From contig CADBYS010000035.1 of assembly GCA_902798965.1 (NCBI GenBank), positions 1-44,672 of the forward strand: a stretch of DNA of 44,672 nucleotides, read 5' to 3'. This document shows, in pieces, positions 1 to 8,366 of this stretch. The notes below the pieces were generated by a model, which had not been told where the DNA came from, searched no databases, and saw nothing but the letters and a program-made list of their open reading frames with translations. Position numbers and translations under genes: made by a program. The number at the start of each line of letters is the position of its first letter. Position 1 is the stretch's first letter. Origin of the DNA: an uncultured Bacteroidales bacterium. GTDB lineage: Bacteria; Bacteroidota; Bacteroidia; Bacteroidales; Paludibacteraceae.

Positions 1-53
1 TCGGTCGCATTTATGACGCGTGCGTCATCCGTGCGACCCGATTGCCGAACGCG
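1..53. repeat. Hairpin-forming dispersed repeat, copy 1
   Basis: This 53-bp stretch recurs almost unchanged at 380-432. It forms a nested dyad: GGTCGCA (3-9) pairs with TGCGACC (32-38), and inside it ATGACGC (13-19) pairs with GCGTCAT (22-28). The tail GATTGCCGAACGCG is the same in both copies. No gene overlaps it convincingly. Function unknown; it looks like a REP-type palindromic repeat. Confidence 0.75.
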
Positions 54-58
54 ATAGC

Positions 59-240
59 AATCCTTGAGGCTCTTTGTTTTGTCACGCCTTGTATTTACAG
101 TGGTTTCGTCTTGTTACGTTGGATTCGTCTTGTTACGTTGGTTTCGTCTTGTTACGTTGGATTCGTCTTGTTACGTTGGTTTCGTCTTGTTACGTTGGTT
201 TCGTCTTGTTTACGTTGGATTCGTCTTGTTTACGTTGTTC
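59..240. repeat. Composite repeat with 19-bp minisatellite
   Basis: A lead segment (about 59-93, containing CTTTGTTTTGTCACGCCTTG) is followed by a tandem array in which CGTCTT starts at 107, 126, 145, 164, 183, 202 and 222, so the period is 19 bp (once 20). The same lead segment and a 19-bp array occur in reverse orientation at about 27159-27302. The open frames through the array are low-complexity and not credible genes. Confidence 0.85.
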
Positions 241-262
241 ACCCTCCCTCCCGCCCTTCAAT

Positions 263-303
263 GGGGTCCCCAAAGAGCGCTAACGTAGTGCTCTCTTTGG
301 GGA
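263..303. repeat. GGGGTCCCC-type palindromic element
   Basis: GGGGTCCCC (263-271) is followed by a strong dyad, CCCCAAAGAG pairing with CTCTTTGGGG, and then GAGAGC. A related dyad lies at 27064-27098. It belongs with the elements at 725, 26219, 41657, 42026, 42534 and 42706. It could also act as a bidirectional terminator, but no gene ends nearby. Confidence 0.6.
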
Positions 304-379
304 GAGCATGGAGAAAGCAATTGACTTTTGCTTTCGAACGGAAGGAGCAGCGGGGAGCGTCGCTCCGACATAGATAGCA

Positions 380-433
380 TCGGTCGCTTTTATGACGCGT
401 GCGTCATCCGTGCGACCCGATTGCCGAACGCGA
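380..433. repeat. Hairpin-forming dispersed repeat, copy 2
   Basis: This is the second copy of the element at 1-53, with about one difference in the first stem. The inner ATGACGC/GCGTCAT dyad and the GATTGCCGAACGCG tail are unchanged. Confidence 0.75.
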
Positions 434-869
434 CACCCGCCCACCCACCCACAATGGTTTCTTGCATTGATTTCAGTCCATTACCTCCGGTGGCATTGTT
501 CTTTGTTGTTTTTTAGGTGTATATTGGGGTGTCCTGTGCTCGCGATTTCATGAGCGAGTCTATTTTGTTCATTCCCCCTGCATGTCATGCAGGTGTCCAT
601 CGTCTTTTCTTTGTTGCGTTCTGATTGTATTTGAACAATGGCTTTGCAGATTCGCCGATATCGTGCACTTTGCGATCATTTTTGAGCGCAGTATATGCTA
701 TGCTGTCTTGCTCTCGGTGCGCCCGGGGACCCAACAATCAACGTGCAGTGGGGTGTCCTTTCCACCGAACCGTATTTTGCATCTCGGTCACATTTTGTAA
801 CCTCTAATCGCCTTTCCCGTTAATTTTTCCGCTTTTCTCTTCCTTTTTGCAAAAATATTCACCTCCCTC
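434..869. other. Gene-free stretch upstream of the PUL regulator
   Basis: No credible gene is visible. It holds a perfect dyad (CCTGCATG 577-584, CATGCAGG 586-593), a weaker dyad (CTCGC/GCGAG, about 540-558), and a GGGGACCC...GGGGTGTCC element at 725-758. Short open frames here have no family resemblance and no promoter. Confidence 0.6.
725..758. repeat. GGGGTCCCC-type element
   Basis: The element begins GGGGACCC and ends GGGGTGTCC. Its interior (ACAATCAACGTG, then AGT) is shared with the element at 26219-26250, so these two intergenic copies are the closest pair in the family. Confidence 0.6.
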
Positions 870-900
870 TTGCATATTTGTATTTTTTTTTGTACCTTTG
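870..900 (+). promoter_or_regulatory. Bacteroides-type promoter of the PUL regulator
   Basis: TTG (870-872), then 20 bases, then TACCTTTG (893-900). This matches the Bacteroidota sigma-factor consensus (TTTG or TTG, 19-21 bases, TAnnTTTG). The start codon follows at 942. Confidence 0.7.
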
Positions 901-941
901 TAGGCTTTTATTTTTTGTCGTTGTCGCAATAGCTGTTTACC

Positions 942-2516
942 ATGAAAAAAATGAGATGTACTTATATTTTCCTCCTGCCCTTTTTAGTCATGATGGGAGC
1001 GTGTCAAAAGCAAGATACGGCTCTGTGTGAGTTAGATTACTTAATTGAAGGGCGTTATGCCATACATGCTCATCACCAAAACGACTTGGATTCGTTGTGT
1101 CGGATGCCGATGGAGCAGTTGAACGACCGAGACCGTTTTGAGCTTTACGGGCAGATATTTGACCGCTACCGTGCGTTCAATATTGATTCGCAACTTGTAT
1201 ATGCAGACAAACGTCTGGCTCTATCTCGAAGCATGGATGACGCGTTTTATCGGGAAGCGGCGCAGATGAATATGTCGGAAGTGATGATGCGTTTAGGTAT
1301 GTATCATGATGCTATTCAATATCTTGATTCATCGTCAGCAAAAGGAGTGATAGATGTGTTGTATCCGTATTATTACAATCTTCGTCGCACGCTATACGGA
1401 TTGATGGCTGATTTTGCTATATCTGAGGCCCAGCAGACTTCCTATCTCTCTCTTAAGCGGCTTTATACCGACTCGTTGATGCAGGTGCAAGAGCCCGGTT
1501 CGTTCTATCAAGAGGTAGTGCATGCCGACGGGCTATGTGCGGAGGGGCAGTACACCGAGGCTCTTGAATTGCTGAGCCGATATGAATCTCAACACTCTAT
1601 CAGTGCAGACCAGCAGGCGATCTGTGCTATCACCAAGGCACAGATATACCATAAGCTGGGCATGACAGATCAAGAGAAAGAGCAGCTGATCATCTCAGCT
1701 TGCAGCGATATGCAGGCTGCAATCCGGGAGTATATATCTCTGCGTGAGTTGGCATTACTATTATATCACTCAGGTGATATTGAAAATGCTTACCGCTATA
1801 TGCGTTGTGCCATTGAGGATGCCAAGGCCGGCTGTGCTCGCGGCCGAACTATTGAGTTGGGCATGCTTTATCCTATTATTGAGAGCGCCTACCAGCGGCA
1901 TGAACAGGTTCACCACCGACTGCTGATAGGATTTATGAGTAGTATAGTGCTTGTAGCCGCATTGCTGGCGGTGTTCCTGCTGTACAATGCCCGTCAGCGC
2001 AGGCGGTTGGCATCGCTGAACAAACAATTGCAGGTGACTTACTCCGAATTAAAGGAAAGTGACCAGATTAAAGCCATGTATGTCGGTCGGTATATGGAGA
2101 TGTCGTCGCTGCTGATTGACCGCTTCGACTCGTGGCGCAAAGCATTGAATCAGCAATTCAAGAACAACGAGATAGCCAAGGTGCAACAGGAACTGGCTTC
2201 GCACCATTTTACTCAAGAACAGTTGGCGACCTTCTATCGCAATTTCGACGAGGCGTTCCTCAATATCTTTCCCAACTTCATTAACGATGTCAAGCAGTTG
2301 CTGGTGGATGGCACAGAGTTCCGCATCAAGTCGGGCGAACAACTCAATACGGACCTGCGTGTACTATGTTGTATCCGTTTGGGAATTACTGACAGCGCTA
2401 AGATAGCATCGTTCCTGCGCTACTCTTTATCTACTATATTTAATGCTCGCACGCGTATGCGAAATCTGGCTAAAGGGGATAGGGATAGTTTCGAAAAGAA
2501 GGTCGCAATGCTCTAA
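942..2516 (+). CDS. Membrane-anchored PUL regulator, DUF6377-like
   Basis: A 524-residue protein with a lipoprotein-like signal ending MMGAC near residue 21, a helical tetratricopeptide-like sensor region (about 30-310), one membrane span (about 326-347, followed by RQRRR), a coiled coil, and a C-terminal domain. The end (LRVLCCIRLGITDSAKIASF, then a basic helix with NARTRMRN) resembles the C-terminus of DUF6377-type proteins that sit before SusC/SusD pairs in Bacteroides and are thought to act as inner-membrane regulators. Inferred role: sensing an alpha-glucan oligosaccharide or envelope state and controlling the susC promoter downstream. It has its own promoter at 870-900 and a terminator over its stop codon, so it is transcribed apart from the PUL. 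DNA binding by the last domain is inferred from its helix-turn-helix look. The family call is fairly sure; the ligand is unknown. Confidence 0.8.
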   Translation: MKKMRCTYIFLLPFLVMMGACQKQDTALCELDYLIEGRYAIHAHHQNDLDSLCRMPMEQLNDRDRFELYGQIFDRYRAFNIDSQLVYADKRLALSRSMDDAFYREAAQMNMSEVMMRLGMYHDAIQYLDSSSAKGVIDVLYPYYYNLRRTLYGLMADFAISEAQQTSYLSLKRLYTDSLMQVQEPGSFYQEVVHADGLCAEGQYTEALELLSRYESQHSISADQQAICAITKAQIYHKLGMTDQEKEQLIISACSDMQAAIREYISLRELALLLYHSGDIENAYRYMRCAIEDAKAGCARGRTIELGMLYPIIESAYQRHEQVHHRLLIGFMSSIVLVAALLAVFLLYNARQRRRLASLNKQLQVTYSELKESDQIKAMYVGRYMEMSSLLIDRFDSWRKALNQQFKNNEIAKVQQELASHHFTQEQLATFYRNFDEAFLNIFPNFINDVKQLLVDGTEFRIKSGEQLNTDLRVLCCIRLGITDSAKIASFLRYSLSTIFNARTRMRNLAKGDRDSFEKKVAML

Positions 2517-2528
2517 AGCGGCCTTTTT
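2499..2528 (+). terminator. Intrinsic terminator after the regulator
   Basis: AAGGTCGC (2499-2506) pairs, with one G-U, with GCGGCCTT (2518-2525), followed by Ts. The stem spans the stop codon at 2514-2516. Confidence 0.6.
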
Positions 2529-2542
2529 GCTATGTTTGGTTC

Positions 2543-2672
2543 ACTACTTTTTTCTTGCGGCGGGCTAACTCATTCGTACATGAAAATCAGCAAAATGTGG
2601 GTTTTGTACATGCAAAATCCACTACTTTTTGCGTGCACGCTATTGCGTATTTGAAAAAAAGTAGTAACTTTG
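2543..2672 (+). promoter_or_regulatory. susC promoter with repeated ACTACTTTTT sites
   Basis: The promoter is TTG (2643-2645), 19 bases, TAACTTTG (2665-2672). ACTACTTTTT occurs directly at 2543 and 2621, and inverted (AAAAAGTAGT) at 2656-2665, where it touches the -7 box. GTACATG also occurs twice (about 2576 and 2606). The layout suggests an operator read by a regulator, perhaps the product of 942. Confidence 0.55.
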
Positions 2673-2721
2673 CATCGTTTTTGGAAAACAGATATCATAA
2701 AAAATTAACAATCCGATACGT

Positions 2722-5694
2722 ATGAAGAGTATTCGATTTTTCTCCATTCTAAGCATTCTGCTATGTATCGTCTTGTCGGTCCGGGCGCAGGTTAGTGGCG
2801 TTGTTGTGGATAACACAGGTGAGCCGCTAATCGGTGTGAACGTTATGGTTAAAGGTACGACCATAGGAACGATTACAGATTTTGACGGCAATTTTGCCAT
2901 TGATGTAGCCCCTCCGGCTACGATTGTAGTCAGTTACATGGGCTATGACACGAAAGAGTTGGAAGTTGTTGGCAGCGAACCTGTCAACATCACTCTTACA
3001 GAAAGTACCGAACTCTTGGAAGAGGTGGTTGTAATCGGTTACGGCGTACAGAAAAAGAGTGACTTGACTGGTAGTATCGCTCAGGTTAGCGACAAGGATC
3101 TGCAGAAGCAACCGTCACCATCGCTTGGTGCTGCTTTGGAAGGGCGTGCTGCCGGTCTGCAGGTTACCGGTTCCGGTGCACCGGGTAGCAATGTGAGCCT
3201 GAACATTCGTGGTATTGGCAGTATCAACAACTCCGAACCGCTGATTGTGATTGACGGTGTACCAACTGATGTTCCGCTAAACATGATCAACATGGATGAT
3301 GTTGCCAGTGTGGATGTACTCAAAGATGCCTCGGCTACGGCTATATATGGTTCGCGCGGTGCGTATGGTGTAGTAATCATCACCACCAAGAAAGGTAGCA
3401 ACGAGAAGGGACACATCAGCTTGAAAGCCTCGTTCGGTTTTGACCAGATTCAGCGAACATTACCATTGCTCAAGGCCTATCAGTTTGCCTCGCTGCACAA
3501 TGAGATGATGGCTGCTGCCGGTCAGCCGCAGAACCCTGCGTTTGCCGACCCGACCGCTTTGGGCGATGGTACGGATTGGATGAGCGAACTTTATCAGTTT
3601 GCTCCCACGCAGAACTACGCCATCAGCTATAGCGGTGGTACAGAGAAGAGCAACTTCTACGTATCCGGCGCATATTTTGATCAGAAAGGTATCATTAAGA
3701 CCACTGATTACAAGCGTATTACCTTGCAGTTCAACCATGACACCAAACTGTTTGACTGGTTGCGTTTCGGGCACAAGTTAAGTCTGAACCACGACATCAA
3801 AGCGCAGGGCAACTATGACATACAGAACACCATGCGTGCCCTGCCTACACAACCCATCAAGAACGAAGACGGCTCATGGGCAGGACCGGTCGGCCTGGCA
3901 ATGTACGTAGGTGACATAGCTAACCCTATCGGCAAGATGATGGAGAACAGCAGTCAGACCAAGGGTTATAATCTGTTAGGTAACATCTACGCCGAGATTA
4001 CTCCTATTGACTGGCTCATCTTTCGAACAACGTTTGGCATGCAAATGTTGTTCTGGGATTCCGAAGGATGGACTCCGCAATATGACTGGCAGCCCATTGC
4101 TCAGCCGGAGTCGGAGCGTAGCCGTAGTTTCAACAAGAGCATTACATGGCTGTGGGATAATACGTTGACTTTCAACAAGACGATTAACCAACACTCCATT
4201 ACGGCTATGATCGGTTCGTCAATGCAGGCGAATACCTACGAGTTTATGAATGGCGCTGTACAGGGCTTCATCTCTCAGACCGCCAGCCAGCTTAGTAACG
4301 GTCTGTTGGAACCGACCATAGGCGGCAACCGCAGCCAATGGTCATTGCTCTCGTTCATGGCGCGCGCCACGTACGGGTACGCGAACCGATATATGATTAC
4401 CGCTACGGTGCGTGCCGACGGTTCAAGCCGTTTTGCAAAAAAGAACCGTTGGGGCGTGTTCCCTTCCGTAGCTGCAGCATGGAGAATAAGTGAGGAGCAG
4501 TGGTTCGAAAAATCGTTCTGGCTCACCGATCTCAAGTTACGTGCCGGTTACGGCCAGACGGGTAACCAAGCCAGTGTCGGCAACTATGCTTATGCCAGCC
4601 AATTGCAGACCGTACAGTACGTGTTCGGTGACAAGCAGGTTCCCGGACTTGCTCCATGGGTGCTGCCTAACCCGAATGTGCGCTGGGAGACTGTGGAACA
4701 ATACAATATTGGCTTAGACTTGTCGCTGTTTGACCAGCGCCTGCATGCGACTGTCGATTACTACATCAAGAATACAAATGATATGCTCGTGCCGATGTCT
4801 GTACCAATCAGCAGCGGTTATTCCGATGAAGCAGTGCCAAATATCAATGCGGGAAGGATGCGTAACTCCGGTGTGGAGGTCAGCCTGAACAGCATGAATA
4901 TTAAGAATAGCAATTTCACATGGACTACTACGGTGAACTTTGCCTACAACCGCAACCGCATCCTGTCACTCAATGGTGATGTGCCGATGTACTTTGGATG
5001 CAATATCCATAAGGTTGGCTACCCGGTTGCCGCATTCTATGGTTATGTGACAGACGGCATTTTCCAGTCACAAGCCGAGATTGACGCACATGCCGTGCAA
5101 ACCATCGGTAGCGATGCATACACCAGCACCCAGCCGGGGGATATACGATTCAAGGATCTTAACAACGACGGTGTTATCAATGAGGATGACCGTACGGTCC
5201 TTGGCTCGCCTACACCGGCATGGACGTTCTCGATGAGCAATAGTTTTGATTTCTACGGAGTTAGCATCGAAGTGTATCTGCAAGGCGCAGCCGGTAACAA
5301 GATTTACAATGGCAACCGTTCCACCCTTGAGGCGATGTCCGTAGCCCAGAACCAGATGACTACGGTGCTCGACCGCTGGCGTCCGGATAACACCAACACT
5401 ACCGTGCCGCGTGCAGTGTTCAGTGATCCGAACAAGAACAATCGGGTCAGTGACCGATTCCTTGAATCGGGTGATTACCTGCGACTCAAGAGCATTACTG
5501 TAAGTTATACGCTGCCCAAGCAATATACCAAGAAAGCCCTCATGGACGAGGTGCGTTTCTCTATATCAGGTCAGAACCTCTACACGCTCACACGCTACAC
5601 AGGTCTTGATCCGGAAGTCGGAGGCAGCGGTATTGACAGCAATGTTTATCCTCTCACGCGTAACTTCACCTTCGGACTTAATATCACCTTCTAA
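2722..5694 (+). CDS. susC: SusC-family TonB-dependent outer-membrane transporter
   Basis: A 990-residue SusC-type receptor that imports oligosaccharides across the outer membrane using TonB energy, with the SusD lid encoded next to it. Residues 1-22 are a signal peptide (ending SVRA). Residues about 24-97 are the carboxypeptidase-regulatory-like domain (SGVVVDNTGEPLIGVNVMVK). A plug domain follows, with the signature EEVVVIGYGVQKKSDLTGSI near 95-115 and LNIRGIGSINNSEPLIVIDG near 165-185. The remainder is the barrel, ending in phenylalanine (ITF). Length is normal for the family. The SusD gene starts directly after the stop codon. The nearby GH66 and GH97 genes suggest an alpha-1,6-glucan ligand; specificity cannot be read from this protein alone. 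Confidence 0.96.
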   Translation: MKSIRFFSILSILLCIVLSVRAQVSGVVVDNTGEPLIGVNVMVKGTTIGTITDFDGNFAIDVAPPATIVVSYMGYDTKELEVVGSEPVNITLTESTELLEEVVVIGYGVQKKSDLTGSIAQVSDKDLQKQPSPSLGAALEGRAAGLQVTGSGAPGSNVSLNIRGIGSINNSEPLIVIDGVPTDVPLNMINMDDVASVDVLKDASATAIYGSRGAYGVVIITTKKGSNEKGHISLKASFGFDQIQRTLPLLKAYQFASLHNEMMAAAGQPQNPAFADPTALGDGTDWMSELYQFAPTQNYAISYSGGTEKSNFYVSGAYFDQKGIIKTTDYKRITLQFNHDTKLFDWLRFGHKLSLNHDIKAQGNYDIQNTMRALPTQPIKNEDGSWAGPVGLAMYVGDIANPIGKMMENSSQTKGYNLLGNIYAEITPIDWLIFRTTFGMQMLFWDSEGWTPQYDWQPIAQPESERSRSFNKSITWLWDNTLTFNKTINQHSITAMIGSSMQANTYEFMNGAVQGFISQTASQLSNGLLEPTIGGNRSQWSLLSFMARATYGYANRYMITATVRADGSSRFAKKNRWGVFPSVAAAWRISEEQWFEKSFWLTDLKLRAGYGQTGNQASVGNYAYASQLQTVQYVFGDKQVPGLAPWVLPNPNVRWETVEQYNIGLDLSLFDQRLHATVDYYIKNTNDMLVPMSVPISSGYSDEAVPNINAGRMRNSGVEVSLNSMNIKNSNFTWTTTVNFAYNRNRILSLNGDVPMYFGCNIHKVGYPVAAFYGYVTDGIFQSQAEIDAHAVQTIGSDAYTSTQPGDIRFKDLNNDGVINEDDRTVLGSPTPAWTFSMSNSFDFYGVSIEVYLQGAAGNKIYNGNRSTLEAMSVAQNQMTTVLDRWRPDNTNTTVPRAVFSDPNKNNRVSDRFLESGDYLRLKSITVSYTLPKQYTKKALMDEVRFSISGQNLYTLTRYTGLDPEVGGSGIDSNVYPLTRNFTFGLNITF

Positions 5695-7239
5695 ATGGAT
5701 ACGGTTATGAGAAAGAATATATCTAACAGCCCGAAGGGCGGTCTAACAACAAAGTGGTCATACAGGCTATTTATAGCCGGTCTGACAGCGTTAGCGCTCA
5801 CATCCTGCAACTTCCTTGAGCGTCAACCATGGGATTCGGTGGATACCACCAACGGGTTCCAGACCGAAGCGGATGCCGAGGCGGCTGTCAATGCCTGCTA
5901 TCAGCCATTGCAATGGGCGAAGTTGTACAACATGCGTATCTGGACGCTGGATATTATTGCCAACGAAAGCGTGGTGGGTGCAGGCGGTGGCTCGGACGGC
6001 TTGGAGACGGTTGAAATGGCTAACTTCATTGCCACAGCCGACAACTTCGCCGCACTTGATCTCTGGCGCGGACCTTCACCGGGAATATTGCGTTGTAACT
6101 TCGTGTTGAAAGAGGTGCCCTCAATGCAGATAGAGAACGATCTTAAGAATCGCATGCTCGGTGAGGCACATTTCTTGCGCGCACATTACTATTTCATATT
6201 GGTTCGTTTGTTCGGTGGTGTACCGATGCCTACCGAGCCGCTCACATCTGACAGCAACCTGAAGATGCCTCGTGCCTCGGTTGATGAAGTGTATGCGCTG
6301 ATTATTTCTGATTTACAGGAGGCTATAGCCCGTCTGCCGCAACGTAGCGCCTACGGCACAAAGAACGTTGGGCGTGCTAGCAAAGAAGCCGCCATGGTAG
6401 AACTGGCACGTGTCTATCTGACCTATCAGCCTGATGTTGCCAAGTACAACGAGGTGGTAAGGATCTGCGAAGAGATAACATCCATGGGCTACCAGTTAGC
6501 TGCCGACTATGCCGACAACTTCAATCCCGCCAAGCAGAATGGGGTAGAGTCAATCTTCGAGATTCAGTATTACGGCAAGACGAATCACGACTTCTGGTCC
6601 AACGAGAACCAGGCTTCGTGGATCAGTCCGTTCCAAGGGCCGCGTAACTCAGGTATGGCGGCCGGTTGCTACGGCTGGAACCAGCCTACACCTGAGTTCG
6701 CCGGTCAGTACGAACCCGGCGACCTGAGGAAGGATAAGACACTGTTCTATGCCGGATGTCCGACATTTGACGGCTATACCTATTCAAGCAGTTACTCCAC
6801 GACAGGCTATAATGTCCGCAAGTTCCTGCTCACAAAAACGCAGTCGCCGGACTACAACACCAGTAACCAGAACTGGGTAGTTACCCGTTATGCGGATGTA
6901 CTGCTCATGCAGGCGGAAGCGCTCAACGAACTCGGACGTACCACCGAAGCCGAAGCACCGCTCTATCAGGTGCGCAAACGTGCAGGCCTCAGCAACCGCA
7001 GCCAAGTGGAAGGCCTGTCGCAAGCGCAGATGCGCGACAAGATCATCCATGAACGACGTATCGAACTTGCCTTTGAGGGGCACCGTTGGTTCGACATGAT
7101 CCGTTATCCGAATAACTATGCACTTAACTTCCTGCACTCCATCGGCAAAACCAATGCTACATCCAAGCATCTGCTCTTCCCCATACCCATGCAGGAGATT
7201 GAGGCAAACGAATTATTAACCCAAAATCCCGGCTACTAA
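5695..7239 (+). CDS. susD: SusD-family glycan-binding lipoprotein
   Basis: A 514-residue SusD/RagB-type lipoprotein that caps the SusC barrel and binds the glycan at the cell surface. The lipobox is LALTSC with Cys at about residue 38, so the mature protein begins CNFLERQPWD. Helical TPR-type segments include GEAHFLRAHYYFILVRLFGG (about 155-175) and SKEAAMVELARVYL. The C-terminal RYADVLLMQAEALNELG and HERRIELAFEGHRWFDMIRY stretches are hallmarks of the family. The first ATG abuts the susC stop; a second in-frame ATG at 5707 (MRKNIS) gives a more ordinary signal peptide and may be the true start. It is co-transcribed with susC, and the next gene overlaps it by one base. Confidence 0.95.
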   Translation: MDTVMRKNISNSPKGGLTTKWSYRLFIAGLTALALTSCNFLERQPWDSVDTTNGFQTEADAEAAVNACYQPLQWAKLYNMRIWTLDIIANESVVGAGGGSDGLETVEMANFIATADNFAALDLWRGPSPGILRCNFVLKEVPSMQIENDLKNRMLGEAHFLRAHYYFILVRLFGGVPMPTEPLTSDSNLKMPRASVDEVYALIISDLQEAIARLPQRSAYGTKNVGRASKEAAMVELARVYLTYQPDVAKYNEVVRICEEITSMGYQLAADYADNFNPAKQNGVESIFEIQYYGKTNHDFWSNENQASWISPFQGPRNSGMAAGCYGWNQPTPEFAGQYEPGDLRKDKTLFYAGCPTFDGYTYSSSYSTTGYNVRKFLLTKTQSPDYNTSNQNWVVTRYADVLLMQAEALNELGRTTEAEAPLYQVRKRAGLSNRSQVEGLSQAQMRDKIIHERRIELAFEGHRWFDMIRYPNNYALNFLHSIGKTNATSKHLLFPIPMQEIEANELLTQNPGY

Positions 7240-8366
7240 TGAAAACGACGAAATATATACTCTGTTTCCTGTCGTTTGCGCTTTGCGCACTGACAGCATG
7301 CGAGCAACCGGTAGATGATCCCAAGCGTGATGAGGCACTTATTCTTACCTCTTCTGCCGATACCATCATCTGCAAACCGCAGTTAGCCGGTCAGGCTGCT
7401 CTGCAACTCACGTGGACTGCTGGCACGAACAACGGTACAGGCTCGGCTATAGCTTATACGATAGATATCGACAAGGCGGGTAACGCCTTTGCCTCAGGAC
7501 TCCAACTGCTTATAGGCCGCACCATGGACCGCACCATAGTGTTCAGCCATGATATGTTGGCAGATACGCTCAAGCAGGCATTTGCCGACATACAGGAGGA
7601 GCAGTTCTATACCTTTGAGATGCGCGTACGCGCCAAGGTGGTCAAGACGGGCGACGAACAGGTTTCACCGGTTATCAAGCTCGTCCTCAAACTCAAAACA
7701 CCCGTACCGGAGTTATACCTCATCGGCGATGCCACACCGAATGGATGGTCGCTTGAGCGGGCTACAAGCATGCTCATTGATTATGACGATCCTGGTCACT
7801 ACACATGGAGCGGACCAATGTATCAAGGCGAGTTCAAACTACTCACCTCCACCGAGAGTTGGCTGCCGTGTTATGTTAGTGACGAGACGGATCCTAAAGT
7901 GATGCACTATCGCGAGAACGAAGAGGACTACCCCGACTTCAAATGGCAGATTCCATACTCCGGTAATTACACCATTGAGGTGGACACCCGATCGCTGAAC
8001 ATGGTTATCATCTCGCTTAGCGAGCCGCCGGTAGAGGAGACGTACAGCCATATCTATATGATTGGTGATGCTACTCCTGGCGGTTGGAGTTGGGATGAAG
8101 TCACCGAGCTCTCGCATCCAGAGGTGGACATCTTCACCTACGAGGGCCCGCTCAATGCCGGGCAGATTAAGTTCCCCACCGAGATCAAACACGACTGGTC
8201 GGGCGAGATGATCTATGCCCCCACGCCCGATTGCGCTCCTGCGGAGAACGGCAGTTACGACATCCACACGGGTGACCCCGACAACAAGTGGCTCATCCCG
8301 TCTGCCGGCAACTGGAGCATAACGATTGATATCAAGAACAACACCATCTCATTCAGCGCCTTATGA
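7239..8366 (+). CDS. susE: SusE-like surface glycan-binding lipoprotein
   Basis: A 375-residue lipoprotein (lipobox LTAC, Cys near residue 21). It has an N-terminal SusE-type Ig-like region (about 30-155, including ALQLTWTAGTNNGTGSAIAY) and two starch-binding-type modules, each opening with a Y(L/M)IGDATPxGW motif, at about 163-265 and 270-375. SusE and SusF proteins hold glycan at the surface without cutting it. The start codon shares one base with the susD stop, and the end overlaps the next gene by four bases (ATGA), which points to translational coupling. The first module is very like the modules fused to the second GH66 enzyme at 10647, so the ligand is probably the same glucan. Confidence 0.88.
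   Translation: MKTTKYILCFLSFALCALTACEQPVDDPKRDEALILTSSADTIICKPQLAGQAALQLTWTAGTNNGTGSAIAYTIDIDKAGNAFASGLQLLIGRTMDRTIVFSHDMLADTLKQAFADIQEEQFYTFEMRVRAKVVKTGDEQVSPVIKLVLKLKTPVPELYLIGDATPNGWSLERATSMLIDYDDPGHYTWSGPMYQGEFKLLTSTESWLPCYVSDETDPKVMHYRENEEDYPDFKWQIPYSGNYTIEVDTRSLNMVIISLSEPPVEETYSHIYMIGDATPGGWSWDEVTELSHPEVDIFTYEGPLNAGQIKFPTEIKHDWSGEMIYAPTPDCAPAENGSYDIHTGDPDNKWLIPSAGNWSITIDIKNNTISFSAL

Noticed and set aside
42-377. Open frames of 60-111 codons through the repeat array
   Set aside because: They are open in several frames at once because of the 19-bp repeat, and the products are low-complexity and like no protein family.
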